This document shows positions 27,942 to 37,813 of a stretch of 64,000 nucleotides of DNA, in pieces. The stretch's first letter is position 1. Each line of letters starts with the position of its first letter. Under the pieces are notes generated by a model that saw only the letters and a program-made list of their open reading frames with translations, was not told where the DNA came from and did not search any database. The position numbers were made by a program, and so were the translations under genes. This DNA is from Serratia inhibens (lineage in GTDB: Bacteria; Pseudomonadota; Gammaproteobacteria; Enterobacterales; Enterobacteriaceae), in contig NZ_QYYG01000001.1 of the NCBI RefSeq assembly GCF_003591175.1, forward strand, positions 992,001 to 1,056,000, read 5' to 3'.

Positions 27942-28258
27942 ATAGTGCTTTGCTACTTCTCGCGATTCTTCGCGTTGCAAGGGGGGGGGAGAAAAACCCC
28001 TGCAATTCAGGGTGTCTGAGCACCCCTTGAATTTTTACGCAGAGTAAAATAAATACTCTGCGCAATGTTTGATGGCAGTCACGTTTCGATGAACAAAGCC
28101 GGGTATTTTTCTTGAATCGGCCGTTTTTTATCAAAAAAGACAAAAAAATGCCCAGCCATCGCCATAAAACGGGTGGGAACATTACCCGTTTCAGCGATTA
28201 ATTACGAGCTTAAAAAAAATTCCGACATCAATGACTACAGCTAAGCCTAGGCCAAGGA
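27942..28258. other. ptsG upstream region with a nine-G tract
   Basis: About 320 bases between ptsG and ycfH without a protein gene. A run of nine G at 27981-27989 (nine C in the ptsG direction) lies about 60 bases upstream of the ptsG ATG, probably within or near the transcribed leader. The part beyond 28100 is AT-rich and must hold the ptsG promoter. No other element recognised. Confidence 0.5.
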
Positions 28259-29035
28259 TTATAGTTCGATGTGAAATAAGCGTGAAAAGTTGGCGGTGGT
28301 GGTTTCGGCCAGCGTTTCCAGGCTCACGCCCTTCAATACCGCCATGTATTCAGCCACATCACGCACGTAGGCAGGTTGGTTTTCTTTGCCGCGATGCGGC
28401 ACCGGGGCAAGATACGGCGAGTCGGTTTCCACCAGAATGCGATCAAGCGGCACGTAGCGCGCCACCTCACGGAGTTGCTCCGCATTGCGGAAGGTCAGGA
28501 TGCCGGAAAAGGAAATATAGAAACCCAGATCGAGCAGCGCTTCTGCGGTAGCGATATCTTCGGTAAAACAGTGCAGCACACCGCCGCAGTCCTGCGAGTT
28601 CTCTTCACGCAGGATCGCCAGCGTATCTTCACGCGCGTCGCGGGTATGCACGATCACCGGTTTGTTCAGATCGCGGCCAATGCGGATATGCTCACGGAAT
28701 GACGCTTGCTGCAGCTCGAGATTGTCTTTCTGATAGAAATAATCCAGCCCGGTTTCTCCCAGCGCCACCACCTGCTCTGCCGCTGCCAAACGGCGCAGCT
28801 CGGCGTAATCGTAACCGCCCTCGAGGTTCAGCGGGTGGACGCCACAGGAGAACGCCACGTCATCGCGTGGGCCGATCAACTGCGTCATGGCCTGATAACC
28901 CGGCAACGTAGTCGCTACCGCCAGAACGTAGCCGACATCGCGCGCCTTGGCTTTCGCCAGAGCGTCATCCACGTTTTGATGCAGCGTTTGGTAATCCAGG
29001 CCATCGAGATGACAATGCGAATCTACTAACAACAT
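28259..29035 (-). CDS. ycfH: TatD-family metal-dependent hydrolase YcfH
   Basis: TIM-barrel metallohydrolase of 258 residues. The metal ligands H7 and H9 (VDSHCHLD), GETGLDYF with the bridging Glu, VIHTRDA, HCFTE and the late ETDSPYLAP are all present. Biochemical substrate unclear; TatD relatives act as nucleases or D-aminoacyl-tRNA deacylases. I use the ATG at 29035, giving the family N-terminus MLLVDSHCHL. It lies 14 bases downstream of holB in the same direction, as in E. coli. Confidence 0.9.
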   Translation of the reverse strand: MLLVDSHCHLDGLDYQTLHQNVDDALAKAKARDVGYVLAVATTLPGYQAMTQLIGPRDDVAFSCGVHPLNLEGGYDYAELRRLAAAEQVVALGETGLDYFYQKDNLELQQASFREHIRIGRDLNKPVIVHTRDAREDTLAILREENSQDCGGVLHCFTEDIATAEALLDLGFYISFSGILTFRNAEQLREVARYVPLDRILVETDSPYLAPVPHRGKENQPAYVRDVAEYMAVLKGVSLETLAETTTANFSRLFHIEL

Positions 29036-29049
29036 AATAGTTAACTCTT

Positions 29050-30057
29050 TTACAACGAATGAGGATGAGAATAGCCGGTAGCGCCGAGCATCTGCTCCCA
29101 ACTGAGTAAGCGTTCGGTCAGCAACAGTTCGCGATTGACGCCGGTTACGTTAAGCAACTGCTGGCGGCAATTGAGCCATTGCTGCACCACTTGCTGCAGC
29201 GAGGTACCGCTCAGGCGGCCGGCCAATTGGTGCACCAACGGTTGCTGATCCTGATTAAGCATAAAGCTCGCCGCGCCCTGCTGCCACTTCATGGCATCCA
29301 CCAGCAATGCGCAAAGCCAGTGCAGCCGCTCCGCTACGTCTTCGTGATTCAGCACCGGCAACAACGACAACATGTCATGCTGCGGCAAGGCGGCATTCAG
29401 TGCGGCGCACAAGGCGCTGCGCTGCTGCCAACGCTCGGGTTGCAACAGCTGCTCGGCGGCCAACGGCGCCCCGTCGTGCAGCCGCAGTGCGGTGAGGAGA
29501 TCCACCGAATTACCCGGCGTTTGCCGGTTCAACCACTGCAAACTGAGCTGTTCATCCGGGCTGGCGAGATGCCAATAGAAACAGCGGCTACGCAATGTCG
29601 CCAGCAGCCGTGAAGGCTCGCGGCAACTCAACAGGAAATAGGTTTTTTCCGGCGGCTCTTCCAGCGTTTTCAACAAGGCATTGGCCGCCGCTTCGGTCAG
29701 CAACTCTGCCTGCGGCAACCAGATAACCTTGGCGCCCCCCTGCTGGGCGTGGGAATAAAGGGTTTCGATCACCTGGCGGATAGGCTCGATACCCAGGCTG
29801 CTTTTCCCCTTTTCCGGCACCAGTACATGATAGTCCGGATGGTTTCCCGCCAGCATAAGCCGGCAGCTATGACACTCGCCGCAGCTTTTCTCGCCGTTAC
29901 GCCGCTGACAAATCAACCAGCGGCTCAGACCATAAGCCAGCGCTTCATCACCATTGCCCGCTGAAGCATGCAACAACAGGGCATGATGGCCGCGACCGGC
30001 TGCATATTGCCCGACCAACTGACGGTAAGGCGTGTTCAGCCACGGGTACCAGTTCAT
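29050..30057 (-). CDS. holB: DNA polymerase III delta-prime subunit
   Basis: Clamp-loader subunit of 335 residues (E. coli 334). As in E. coli the P-loop is degenerate (HASAGNGDEAL), so it does not bind ATP, while the zinc cysteines C50, C59, C62 and C65 are conserved. The SRC motif occurs in LRSRCFYWHL. The start codon overlaps the stop of tmk by one base (TAATG), showing translational coupling. Order mltG-tmk-holB-ycfH is the standard enterobacterial one. Confidence 0.95.
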   Translation of the reverse strand: MNWYPWLNTPYRQLVGQYAAGRGHHALLLHASAGNGDEALAYGLSRWLICQRRNGEKSCGECHSCRLMLAGNHPDYHVLVPEKGKSSLGIEPIRQVIETLYSHAQQGGAKVIWLPQAELLTEAAANALLKTLEEPPEKTYFLLSCREPSRLLATLRSRCFYWHLASPDEQLSLQWLNRQTPGNSVDLLTALRLHDGAPLAAEQLLQPERWQQRSALCAALNAALPQHDMLSLLPVLNHEDVAERLHWLCALLVDAMKWQQGAASFMLNQDQQPLVHQLAGRLSGTSLQQVVQQWLNCRQQLLNVTGVNRELLLTERLLSWEQMLGATGYSHPHSL

Positions 30058-30692
30058 TACGCGCCTTCCTGCCGTAGCCATTGGCTGAGGCAATTGCGGA
30101 TAGCCGCCGTCACCTGTTCCAGCGATTGAGAGGCGTCAACGGTGACGATAGAGTCGTCCTGCGCCGCCAACTCCAGATAGCGCGAGCGGGTGCGTTCAAA
30201 GAACGGCAGCGCTTCCTGCTCAATACGATCCAGCTCGCCGCGCGCACGGGCGCGCTGCAGGCCAACCAACGGCGGCAGATCCAGATAAATCGTCAGATCC
30301 GGATGAAAATCCCCCAATACGGTGTCACGCAGCGAGGCCATCAGTTGTTGATCTATGCCACGACCGCCGCCCTGGTAGGCCTGTGATGACAAATCGTGAC
30401 GATCGCCGACCACCCAGGCACCACGCGCCAACGCCGGTTTGATAACCGTTTCTACCAGTTGCACGCGGGCCGCATACAGCATCAGCACTTCGGCTTTGAT
30501 GGTCGGCAATTCGCCGTCTACGCCACGTTTGAACAGATCGCGCAACTTTTCCGCCAGCGGGGTACCGCCCGGCTCGCGAGTAAAGACAATGTCGTTAATG
30601 CCGTGTTCGCGCAGTACATTGACCACGGTATCGCGCGCGGTGGTTTTCCCCGCCCCTTCGAGCCCTTCGATAACCACGAATTTACTTTTCAT
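30057..30692 (-). CDS. tmk: Thymidylate kinase
   Basis: dTMP kinase of 211 residues needed for dTTP synthesis. The P-loop GLEGAGKT spans 10-17, followed by [12 protein letters not shown] and the [18 protein letters not shown] substrate region. The start ATG at 30692 overlaps the end of mltG by 11 bases; the stop overlaps the holB start. A longer upstream frame belongs to the overlapping mltG region and is not used. Confidence 0.96.
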   Translation of the reverse strand: MKSKFVVIEGLEGAGKTTARDTVVNVLREHGINDIVFTREPGGTPLAEKLRDLFKRGVDGELPTIKAEVLMLYAARVQLVETVIKPALARGAWVVGDRHDLSSQAYQGGGRGIDQQLMASLRDTVLGDFHPDLTIYLDLPPLVGLQRARARGELDRIEQEALPFFERTRSRYLELAAQDDSIVTVDASQSLEQVTAAIRNCLSQWLRQEGA

Positions 30693-31710
30693 TCTTTTCC
30701 TTAAGCACCTGGCGGTAAGCGCGAACTGCCTGATTATGGCTTGCCAGGTTAGTGGTAAACTGGTGGCCGCCCTTGCCATCGGCGACAAAGTACAAATAAG
30801 GCGTCTTCGCCGGATTGGCGGCGGCTTCCAGAGAAGCCTGACCCGGCATGGCAATCGGCGTCGGCGGCAGGCCGTTGATCACATAAGTGTTGTACGGCGT
30901 CGGGGTTTCCAGATCTTTACGGGTAATATTGCCATTATAAGCATCCCCCATACCGTAGATCACCGTTGGATCGGTTTGCAGGCGCATGCCAATGCGCAGG
31001 CGATTAATGAATACCGAGGCCACCTTGGTGCGCTCTTCCGGCACGGCGGTTTCCTTCTCGACTATCGAAGCCATGGTCAGCAATTCTTCCGGTGCCTTGT
31101 ACGGCAGGCTGGTATCGCGGCCCTGCCAGGCAGTTTCCAGCGCCTTGATCATGCGCAGATGAGCGCGCTTGAGCAATGCGATATCGCTCATACCGGCGGT
31201 ATACAGATAAGTATCCGGATACAGGCGCCCTTCCGGATGAGTCCCCTCCGGCAGCCCCAGCGCCACGGCAATTTCCGCTTCGCTTTTGCCCGCCAGCGTA
31301 TGTTTGAGGTATTTAGATTGCTGCAGCACCAACAGCCAGTCGCGCAGGCGCGAGCCTTCGATAAAACGCGCGCTGAACTGGGCTTCTTTACCGCTGGCCA
31401 GCAGTTTGAGCATCTGGCGCACCGTCATTCCCGGCGTAAAGCGGTAGGTGCCGGCCTTGAACTCCGCCAACTGCGGCTCCAGGCGCAGCAGCCACGGAAA
31501 CCAGACACCGTTGCGGATCAGCTTGTCGCGTACCAGCAACTCTTCCAGCGCTACCCGTCCGGTGCCGGCCGGCAGTTTAAAAATGGCTTCCTGCTGGATC
31601 GCCAATGGCGTATCGGCAAAGCGTTCAACCTTCTGGTAACCCCAAAACAGCAGAGCCAACACCAGAACAACAATAATAGAAACGACCTTCAGCTTTCTTT
31701 TCTTCATCAA
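30682..31710 (-). CDS. mltG: Endolytic murein transglycosylase MltG
   Basis: Inner-membrane enzyme that cuts nascent glycan strands and so sets their length. One N-terminal membrane helix at about 9-24 is followed by a LysM-like subdomain and the YceG catalytic domain. The catalytic E218 lies in [10 protein letters not shown] and the DPTVIYGM motif follows. 342 residues; E. coli has 340. Transcribed with pabC, tmk and holB by close spacing. Confidence 0.95.
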   Translation of the reverse strand: MMKKRKLKVVSIIVVLVLALLFWGYQKVERFADTPLAIQQEAIFKLPAGTGRVALEELLVRDKLIRNGVWFPWLLRLEPQLAEFKAGTYRFTPGMTVRQMLKLLASGKEAQFSARFIEGSRLRDWLLVLQQSKYLKHTLAGKSEAEIAVALGLPEGTHPEGRLYPDTYLYTAGMSDIALLKRAHLRMIKALETAWQGRDTSLPYKAPEELLTMASIVEKETAVPEERTKVASVFINRLRIGMRLQTDPTVIYGMGDAYNGNITRKDLETPTPYNTYVINGLPPTPIAMPGQASLEAAANPAKTPYLYFVADGKGGHQFTTNLASHNQAVRAYRQVLKEKNEK

Positions 31711-31720
31711 TCAGCCATCG

Positions 31721-32518
31721 TTAACAGTGTGGGCGCAAAAAATCATAGAGTTGACGCGAGCGATAACGCCAGGATTGCGCTGTATTTACCGGCAGCAAGG
31801 GCATCAGCGCGTTGCTTACCAGCACTTCTTCGGCGTCGGCCAGAGTGACCAGCGGCTCGCTGACGTAGTGCAATGAATATTCACTGCCCACCAGCAACTC
31901 AATCACCCTGCGGCGCATCAAACCAGCCACGCCGGCCTGGCTCAGATCGGGCGTAAATACCGCTTTCCCTTTACGCCAGAATAAATTAGCCGCACAGCAT
32001 TCCACCAGCATACCGGCAGTGTCAAGCACCAGCGCCTCGTCGGCATTCGTCTGGTCAAGATGCGCGCGGATCAATACCTGCTCCAGGCGATTCAAGTGTT
32101 TCAGCCCCGCCAGCAACGGATTACGCGCCAGAGCCACCGGGCTGAGCGCCAGGTTAATTCCCTGTTCACGCCACGACAGGTAATGGGTAGGATATGCGCT
32201 GCGAGAGACAATCCGCGTAGGATTTTCACACCCCTGCGGGCTGTAACCTCGTCCGCCGCTGCCGCGCGTCAGTATCGCTTTGACCACCCCGAGCGGGATA
32301 GATTCTGCCGCATGCACCATTTCACTTTCAAGCCCCCCCCAATCTGTAACCGGCATCATCAGCCGCTGCGCCGCCTGTTGCAGGCGCTCAATATGCCAGG
32401 GAAGCAGCTCTATTCTGCCATCGATAACCCTGGCAGTAGTAAAACAGCCATCACCGAACTGCAAACCGCGATCGCTTGGCGCTAACGCATCGTGCTGTTG
32501 TCCGTTAATCCAGTACAT
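31721..32518 (-). CDS. pabC: Aminodeoxychorismate lyase
   Basis: PLP-dependent fold-type IV enzyme that releases 4-aminobenzoate and pyruvate for folate synthesis. 265 residues (E. coli 269). The PLP lysine is K140 in GLKHLNRLEQ; ALVLDTAGMLVECCAANLFW is the conserved cofactor region. ATG at 32518 has GGGGA upstream. Usually adjacent to fabF; here a degenerate short-chain dehydrogenase gene has been placed between them, 32 bases upstream. Confidence 0.94.
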   Translation of the reverse strand: MYWINGQQHDALAPSDRGLQFGDGCFTTARVIDGRIELLPWHIERLQQAAQRLMMPVTDWGGLESEMVHAAESIPLGVVKAILTRGSGGRGYSPQGCENPTRIVSRSAYPTHYLSWREQGINLALSPVALARNPLLAGLKHLNRLEQVLIRAHLDQTNADEALVLDTAGMLVECCAANLFWRKGKAVFTPDLSQAGVAGLMRRRVIELLVGSEYSLHYVSEPLVTLADAEEVLVSNALMPLLPVNTAQSWRYRSRQLYDFLRPHC

Positions 32519-32550
32519 AGTTCCCCACATTCTCCTCGTTATGCCGGCGC

Positions 32551-33267
32551 TTAGCGGCAAGGCCCCTGGAAGTGGATGGCGTTGATGTGGCAACTGCGCG
32601 GCTGCTGCAGCACAAAACGCATCGTTTCCCAGATCGAACGTGCGTTCAGCACGGGTTGCTCCGATTGTTCGGCTGGCTCGTCATCCAGGCCGCACATTTC
32701 AAAATCCGGCGGATAGAAACCCGTCACCCGAATGTTTTCCGCTGCCAGGTGGTGCGCGATGTTGTGGCAAAAGCCCCCGATCCCCTGCTTGGCGGCAAAA
32801 AACGCCGGATGAGCACTCGACCCGATGAATTGAGGTATGCCGCACGCCGACACCATTACCATAATATCAGCCCCGGCCGAAAGCCGCAGGCTGGGCAACA
32901 GTGCACGGGTCAGTAAAATATTCCCGGTCAGCCCAGAGTTGATGGTACCGATGACATCGACATCATCTTTGCTCTCCAGAGCCCCTTCAAGCCATTGGGC
33001 TGCGCTCAATACCAGGATGTCGATCGGCCTGTCGTCCTGCAACAGTTGATCGATAAACGCCGTAAGCGAAGCTGGATCGGCTATATCACACTGGTAGGCC
33101 TGTGCCCGCCCGCCTTCGGCTCGTATGATTTTTTGAGTTGCCCTTGCGCTGCCGAGTTGCCGGGCGCAGATATCCACCTCAACGCCCTCACGCGCCAACC
33201 AGACCGACACGACTTGCCCAAAATCGCGCCCGCCCCCCGTTACCAACGCACGTTTTCCGCTCAACAT
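32551..33267 (-). CDS. Degenerate short-chain dehydrogenase-like protein
   Basis: 238-residue Rossmann protein of the SDR superfamily with changes in key motifs. The cofactor loop is TGGGRDFG (10-17), with D15 in place of the usual glycine. N110 and S140 are kept, but the catalytic Tyr is F156 (FFAAK, with K160 present), and the PG motif after the active site reads YPPD. A good AGGAG lies seven bases before the ATG at 33267, so the gene is probably expressed. It may bind a nucleotide or ligand without normal catalysis. Not seen at this place in E. coli; origin by insertion into the fab-pabC block is likely. Confidence 0.8.
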   Translation of the reverse strand: MLSGKRALVTGGGRDFGQVVSVWLAREGVEVDICARQLGSARATQKIIRAEGGRAQAYQCDIADPASLTAFIDQLLQDDRPIDILVLSAAQWLEGALESKDDVDVIGTINSGLTGNILLTRALLPSLRLSAGADIMVMVSACGIPQFIGSSAHPAFFAAKQGIGGFCHNIAHHLAAENIRVTGFYPPDFEMCGLDDEPAEQSEQPVLNARSIWETMRFVLQQPRSCHINAIHFQGPCR

Positions 33268-33398
33268 ACACTTTCTCCTGCTGACCTAACCATGGAATTA
33301 CTCCGACTTTTGCCGGCAACCTGCCACCAGTAAAGCCTACTCCATTAATTTTTCAGCCAAAAAAGTGCGGAACTCATTTTTCACTTATAAACAGCCCA

Positions 33399-33426
33399 TA
33401 AAAAAACCCGCTCGAAGCGGGTTTTT
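33399..33426 (-). terminator. Rho-independent terminator of fabF
   Basis: AAACCCGCT/AGCGGGTTT stem with a short CGA loop, flanked by A and T runs, about 20 bases past the fabF stop. It should separate the fatty-acid operon from the dehydrogenase-pabC unit. Confidence 0.8.
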
Positions 33427-33446
33427 ACAGTCTGCCAGCAGATACA

Positions 33447-34688
33447 TCACACCTTGCGGAAGATCAGCGAACCGTTAGTACCGCCGAAACCAAAGGAGTT
33501 ACACAGCGTGTACTGCATATCGCTTACCTGGCGCGCTTCGTGCGGAACGAAGTCCAGATCGCAACCTTCATCCGGGTTATCCAGATTGATGGTTGGCGGA
33601 ACTGCTTGGTCACGCAATGCCAGCACGGTGAAGATCGACTCAATCGCACCTGCCGCACCTAACAGGTGGCCGGTCATCGATTTGGTCGAACTGACCATCA
33701 CACGCTGCGCATCGCTGCCAAATACCGACTTCACTGCCTGAGTTTCGGCGGTATCACCGGCCGGCGTAGAGGTGCCGTGCGCATTGATATACCCGATTTG
33801 TGACGTGGTCACACCGGCGTCAAGCAAAGCGTTTTCCATTGCCAGCGCGGCGCCCGCGCCATTTTCCGGCGGAGATGTCATGTGATAGGCATCGCTGCTC
33901 ATCCCAAAACCGACAACTTCAGCGTAAATCTTGGCACCACGTTTCTTGGCGTGTTCGTACTCTTCCAGCACCATCATGCCGGCGCCGTCACCCAGGACGA
34001 AGCCGTCACGGTCTTTATCCCATGGACGGCTGGCCGCCTGAGGGTTTTCGTTGCGGGTCGAGAGCGCACGCGCTGCACCGAAACCGCCAACTCCCAGCGG
34101 AGTACTGGCTTTTTCTGCCCCACCGGCCAGCATAACGTCGGCATCATTGTAAGCAATGATACGCGCGGCGTGGCCAATGTTATGTACACCCGACGTACAG
34201 GCGGTGGCGATCGAAATACTCGGACCACGCATACCAAACATAATTGTCAGGTGACCTGCAATCATGTTCACGATGGTTGACGGCACAAAGAACGGACTGA
34301 TTTTCCGTGGGCCACCGTTAACCAGTGAACTGTGGTTTTCTTCAATCAAACCCAGGCCGCCGATACCGGAGCCGATAGCGGCACCAATGCGGCTGGCGTT
34401 AGCCTCGGTGATATCCAGCCCCGCATCCTGCATGGCTTGCATGCCGGCAGCGATCCCGTACTGGATGAAGGCGTCCATCTTGCGCGCATCTTTGCGAGAG
34501 ATGAAATCCTCTGAATTAAAGTTCTTTACCAGGCCAGCAAATTTAGTCGCATAGGCAGTGGTATCGAAATGGTCGATCAGGCTGATGCCACTCTGACCGG
34601 CAAGAAGAGCGTTCCATGTGGACTCTACAGTATTGCCGACAGGAGACAACATGCCCAGTCCGGTCACAACTACTCGACGCTTAGACAC
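33447..34688 (-). CDS. fabF: 3-oxoacyl-ACP synthase II
   Basis: Condensing enzyme KAS II, which elongates palmitoleate to cis-vaccenate and controls fluidity with temperature. 413 residues as in E. coli, including the GTG start at 34688 behind GGAGGA. C164 (C163 without the initiator Met) lies in [12 protein letters not shown]; the two catalytic histidines are in [11 protein letters not shown] and GHLLGAAGA. Preceded by acpP with a terminator between, so part of its transcription may be separate. Confidence 0.97.
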   Translation of the reverse strand: MSKRRVVVTGLGMLSPVGNTVESTWNALLAGQSGISLIDHFDTTAYATKFAGLVKNFNSEDFISRKDARKMDAFIQYGIAAGMQAMQDAGLDITEANASRIGAAIGSGIGGLGLIEENHSSLVNGGPRKISPFFVPSTIVNMIAGHLTIMFGMRGPSISIATACTSGVHNIGHAARIIAYNDADVMLAGGAEKASTPLGVGGFGAARALSTRNENPQAASRPWDKDRDGFVLGDGAGMMVLEEYEHAKKRGAKIYAEVVGFGMSSDAYHMTSPPENGAGAALAMENALLDAGVTTSQIGYINAHGTSTPAGDTAETQAVKSVFGSDAQRVMVSSTKSMTGHLLGAAGAIESIFTVLALRDQAVPPTINLDNPDEGCDLDFVPHEARQVSDMQYTLCNSFGFGGTNGSLIFRKV

Positions 34689-34727
34689 GTTTGTCCTCCA
34701 AGGAGGGAAAAATATGACACTAGGGAT

Positions 34728-34759
34728 CAAAAAAACTTAGGCGGTCGAATGACCGCCTA
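34728..34759 (-). terminator. Terminator after acpP
   Basis: TAGGCGGTC/GACCGCCTA stem with a four-base loop and a following T run on the minus strand. It lies between acpP and fabF and can account for the excess of acpP transcript over fabF. Confidence 0.85.
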
Positions 34760-34770
34760 GATATGTTCTC

Positions 34771-35007
34771 TTACTGCTGGCTAGCGTTGATGAAATCAAT
34801 AGCTGCCTGAACAGTAGTGATTTTCTCAGCTTCTTCGTCTGGAATCTCGGTATCGAATTCTTCTTCCAGTGCCATTACCAGTTCAACGGTGTCGAGAGAA
34901 TCAGCGCCCAGATCTTCAACGAAAGAAGCGTTATTTAAAACTTCTTCCTGTTTAACACCCAGTTGCTCAACAATGATTTTCTTAACACGTTCTTCGATAG
35001 TGCTCAT
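34771..35007 (-). CDS. acpP: Acyl carrier protein
   Basis: Acidic four-helix carrier of 78 residues that holds growing acyl chains. S37 in the DSL motif ([12 protein letters not shown]) receives the phosphopantetheine arm. The sequence is almost the same as in E. coli, differing mainly near the C-terminus (DFINASQQ). Lies between fabG and fabF; own promoter is expected given the 154-base gap upstream, but I did not locate it. Confidence 0.98.
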   Translation of the reverse strand: MSTIEERVKKIIVEQLGVKQEEVLNNASFVEDLGADSLDTVELVMALEEEFDTEIPDEEAEKITTVQAAIDFINASQQ

Positions 35008-35161
35008 ACTCTTAAATTTCCTATCAAAACTCGCTTTCGCGATGGTTTTCGTAGTGTATAAAATGTTGAAAAAGATGCAACTAAATCCCGGCTGGTCAAA
35101 CCACGATTTTACGCTATTTTGCGGTTTTTACCCCAAATAACGCAAATAGTTTTCGCATTTT

Positions 35162-35896
35162 TTAAATCATGTACATGCCGCCATTGACATGTAACGTTTC
35201 ACCGGTGATGTAGCCAGCCTCATCAGAGGCTAAAAATGCAACAGCGCTGGCGATTTCTTTAGCATCCCCCAGCCGATTGGCTGGAACTGATGACAAAATG
35301 CCTGCACGTTGATCATCTGTCAACGCCCGTGTCATGTCCGTCTCAATAAAACCAGGTGCCACGACGTTGACCGTAATGCCACGCGAAGCAACTTCACGTG
35401 CCAAAGACTTACTAAAGCCAATCAGACCGGCTTTAGCCGCCGCGTAATTAGCCTGCCCTGCGTTCCCCATGGTGCCAACTACGGAACCGATGGTGATGAT
35501 CCGGCCAAACCGCTTTTTCATCATAGCTCGCATTACCGCTTTTGACAGACGGAATACGGAAGTCAAATTAGTGTCCAGAATATCCTGCCACTCATCATCC
35601 TTCATGCGCATCAGCAGGTTATCACGCGTAATGCCGGCATTATTCACTAAAATGTCGATTTCGCCAAATTCAGCACGAATAGATGCCAGAACGCTGTCGA
35701 TAGATTGAGCATCAACCACGTTCAGCGCAAACCCTTTGCCATTTGCTCCCAGATAGCTGCTGATAGCCTCAGCACCGCTTTCACTGGTGGCGGTGCCGAT
35801 CACTTTGGCGCCACGTGCTGCAAACGACTCTGCAATAGCCCGGCCAATACCCCGGCTAGCGCCGGTGACCAGAACAACTTTACCTTCGAAGCTCAT
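35162..35896 (-). CDS. fabG: 3-oxoacyl-ACP reductase
   Basis: NADPH-dependent short-chain dehydrogenase that reduces beta-ketoacyl-ACP. 244 residues as in E. coli. TGASRGIG at 11-18, NNAG, N110, and the triad S138, Y151 and K155 are all intact. It sits 11 bases downstream of fabD in the operon. Confidence 0.97.
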   Translation of the reverse strand: MSFEGKVVLVTGASRGIGRAIAESFAARGAKVIGTATSESGAEAISSYLGANGKGFALNVVDAQSIDSVLASIRAEFGEIDILVNNAGITRDNLLMRMKDDEWQDILDTNLTSVFRLSKAVMRAMMKKRFGRIITIGSVVGTMGNAGQANYAAAKAGLIGFSKSLAREVASRGITVNVVAPGFIETDMTRALTDDQRAGILSSVPANRLGDAKEIASAVAFLASDEAGYITGETLHVNGGMYMI

Positions 35897-35907
35897 TATT
35901 TTCCTCT

Positions 35908-36837
35908 TTATTGTTCAAGCGCCGCTGAGAGGCTGGCTGCGTCATTAACCGCCGCCGCCGTCAGGGTGTCAACAATACGTTTAGTCAGACCGGTCAGAAC
36001 CTTACCCGGGCCAACCTCTAGCAGCGACGTAACGCCCTGTGCTGCCATAAATTCTACGCTCTCGGTCCAGCGCACCGGGCTGTACAGCTGGCGTACCAGC
36101 GCACTGCGGATGGCTTCTGGATCGGTTTCAGTGCGCACGTCGACGTTATTCACCACCGCTACCTGCGGTGCGCTGAAGGTAATGTCCTGCAACGCGATGG
36201 CCAGTTTGTCTGCCGCCGGCTTCATCAGTGCGCAATGCGAAGGTACACTCACCGGTAACGGCAACGCACGCTTGGCGCCGGCAGCTTTACAGGCAGCGCC
36301 TGCACGTTCAACCGCTTCTTTGTTGCCTGCGATGACAACCTGACCCGGCGAGTTGAAGTTCACCGGAGACACGACCTGCCCCTGAGCGGACTCTTCACAG
36401 GCTTTGGCGATAGCTTCGTTATCCAGGCCGATAATGGCGAACATCGCGCCAGTGCCTTCCGGCACCGCTTCCTGCATCAGTTTGCCGCGCAGCTCAACCA
36501 AACGAATCGCCGCCTGGAAATCCAGCACGCCCGCACACACCAGCGCCGAGTATTCGCCCAGGCTGTGGCCCGCCATCATCGCAGGCGCTTTACCGCCCTG
36601 CTGCTGCCAGACGCGGAAAATCGCCACGGAAGCGGCCAGCAATGCCGGCTGCGTCTGCCAGGTTTTGTTCAGCTCTTCCGCCGGGCCTTGCTGCACCAAC
36701 TGCCACAGGTCATAACCCAGAACGGACGAAGCCTCGCTGAAAGTTGCTTCAACGATCGGAAATTGCGCCGCCAAATCGGCCAGCATGCCAAGGGACTGAG
36801 ACCCCTGACCAGGGAAAACAAAAGCAAATTGCGTCAT
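35908..36837 (-). CDS. fabD: Malonyl-CoA-ACP transacylase
   Basis: Transfers malonyl from CoA to ACP. 309 residues as in E. coli. The nucleophile S92 is in AGHSLGEYSA; the FPGQGSQ oxyanion motif is at 8-14 and the partner histidine is in VPSHCALM. Sixteen bases separate it from fabH upstream. Confidence 0.97.
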   Translation of the reverse strand: MTQFAFVFPGQGSQSLGMLADLAAQFPIVEATFSEASSVLGYDLWQLVQQGPAEELNKTWQTQPALLAASVAIFRVWQQQGGKAPAMMAGHSLGEYSALVCAGVLDFQAAIRLVELRGKLMQEAVPEGTGAMFAIIGLDNEAIAKACEESAQGQVVSPVNFNSPGQVVIAGNKEAVERAGAACKAAGAKRALPLPVSVPSHCALMKPAADKLAIALQDITFSAPQVAVVNNVDVRTETDPEAIRSALVRQLYSPVRWTESVEFMAAQGVTSLLEVGPGKVLTGLTKRIVDTLTAAAVNDAASLSAALEQ

Positions 36838-36853
36838 TTTTTCTTCCTGTTAA

Positions 36854-37807
36854 TCAGAAACGGACCAGCGCCGAGCCCCAGGTAAAGCCGCCGCCAAAGG
36901 CTTCCAGCAGCACCAGTTGGCCTCGCTGGATCCGCCCATCACGCACGGCTTCGTCGAACGCTGCCGGGACCGAAGCGGCAGAAGTGTTGCCGTGACGATC
37001 GAGCGTCACCACCACTTTCTCCATTCCCATACCCAGTTTTTTCGCCGTCGCACTGATAATGCGCAAGTTGGCCTGGTGTGGCACCAGCCAATCCAACTGT
37101 TCGCGGTCCAGATTATTGGCTTGCAGCGTTTCTTCCACAATGTGAGCCAGTTCGGTAACCGCAACTTTGAATACTTCATTGCCGGCCATGGTGACGTAGG
37201 CCGGCTTGCCTTGATCCTGACGATCTTTGAACGGCAGCGTCAACAGGCCGCCGTAGGTACCATCCGCATGCAGATGGGTAGACAGGATGCCCGGCTCTTC
37301 GGACGCGCCCAACAGCACCGCACCCGCGCCATCACCGAACAGAATGATGGTACCGCGATCTTCAGGATCCAGCGTACGCGACAGCACGTCCGCGCCGATC
37401 ACCAGCGCATGTTTCACAGAACCATTCTTGACGTACTGATCGGCCACGCTCAGCGCATAGGTAAAACCGGCGCAGGCTGCGGCCAGATCGAAGGCCGCGC
37501 AGTCTTTAATGCCCAGCATCTGCTGCACCTGGCAAGCAGAACTGGGGAATGCGTGGCTCGAGGTGGTAGTCGCAACGACGATCAACCCGATGTCTTCTTT
37601 AGCCACACCTGCCATTTCCAGCGCTTTTTCAGCAGCATGGAAGCCCATCGTCGCCACGGTTTCATCGGCGGCAGCGATACGGCGTTCACGGATACCGGTA
37701 CGCGTGACGATCCACTCGTCAGAGGTATCCACCATTTTTTCAAGGTCAGCATTGGTGCGCACTTGTACGGGTAAATAACTCCCCGTACCGAGAATCTTTG
37801 TATACAT
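36854..37807 (-). CDS. fabH: 3-oxoacyl-ACP synthase III
   Basis: Initiates fatty-acid synthesis by condensing acetyl-CoA with malonyl-ACP. 317 residues as in E. coli. C112 is in [10 protein letters not shown]; the catalytic His and Asn occur in PHQANLRI and GNTSAASVP. It follows plsX by six bases. Confidence 0.97.
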   Translation of the reverse strand: MYTKILGTGSYLPVQVRTNADLEKMVDTSDEWIVTRTGIRERRIAAADETVATMGFHAAEKALEMAGVAKEDIGLIVVATTTSSHAFPSSACQVQQMLGIKDCAAFDLAAACAGFTYALSVADQYVKNGSVKHALVIGADVLSRTLDPEDRGTIILFGDGAGAVLLGASEEPGILSTHLHADGTYGGLLTLPFKDRQDQGKPAYVTMAGNEVFKVAVTELAHIVEETLQANNLDREQLDWLVPHQANLRIISATAKKLGMGMEKVVVTLDRHGNTSAASVPAAFDEAVRDGRIQRGQLVLLEAFGGGFTWGSALVRF

Positions 37808-37813
37808 GTACGA

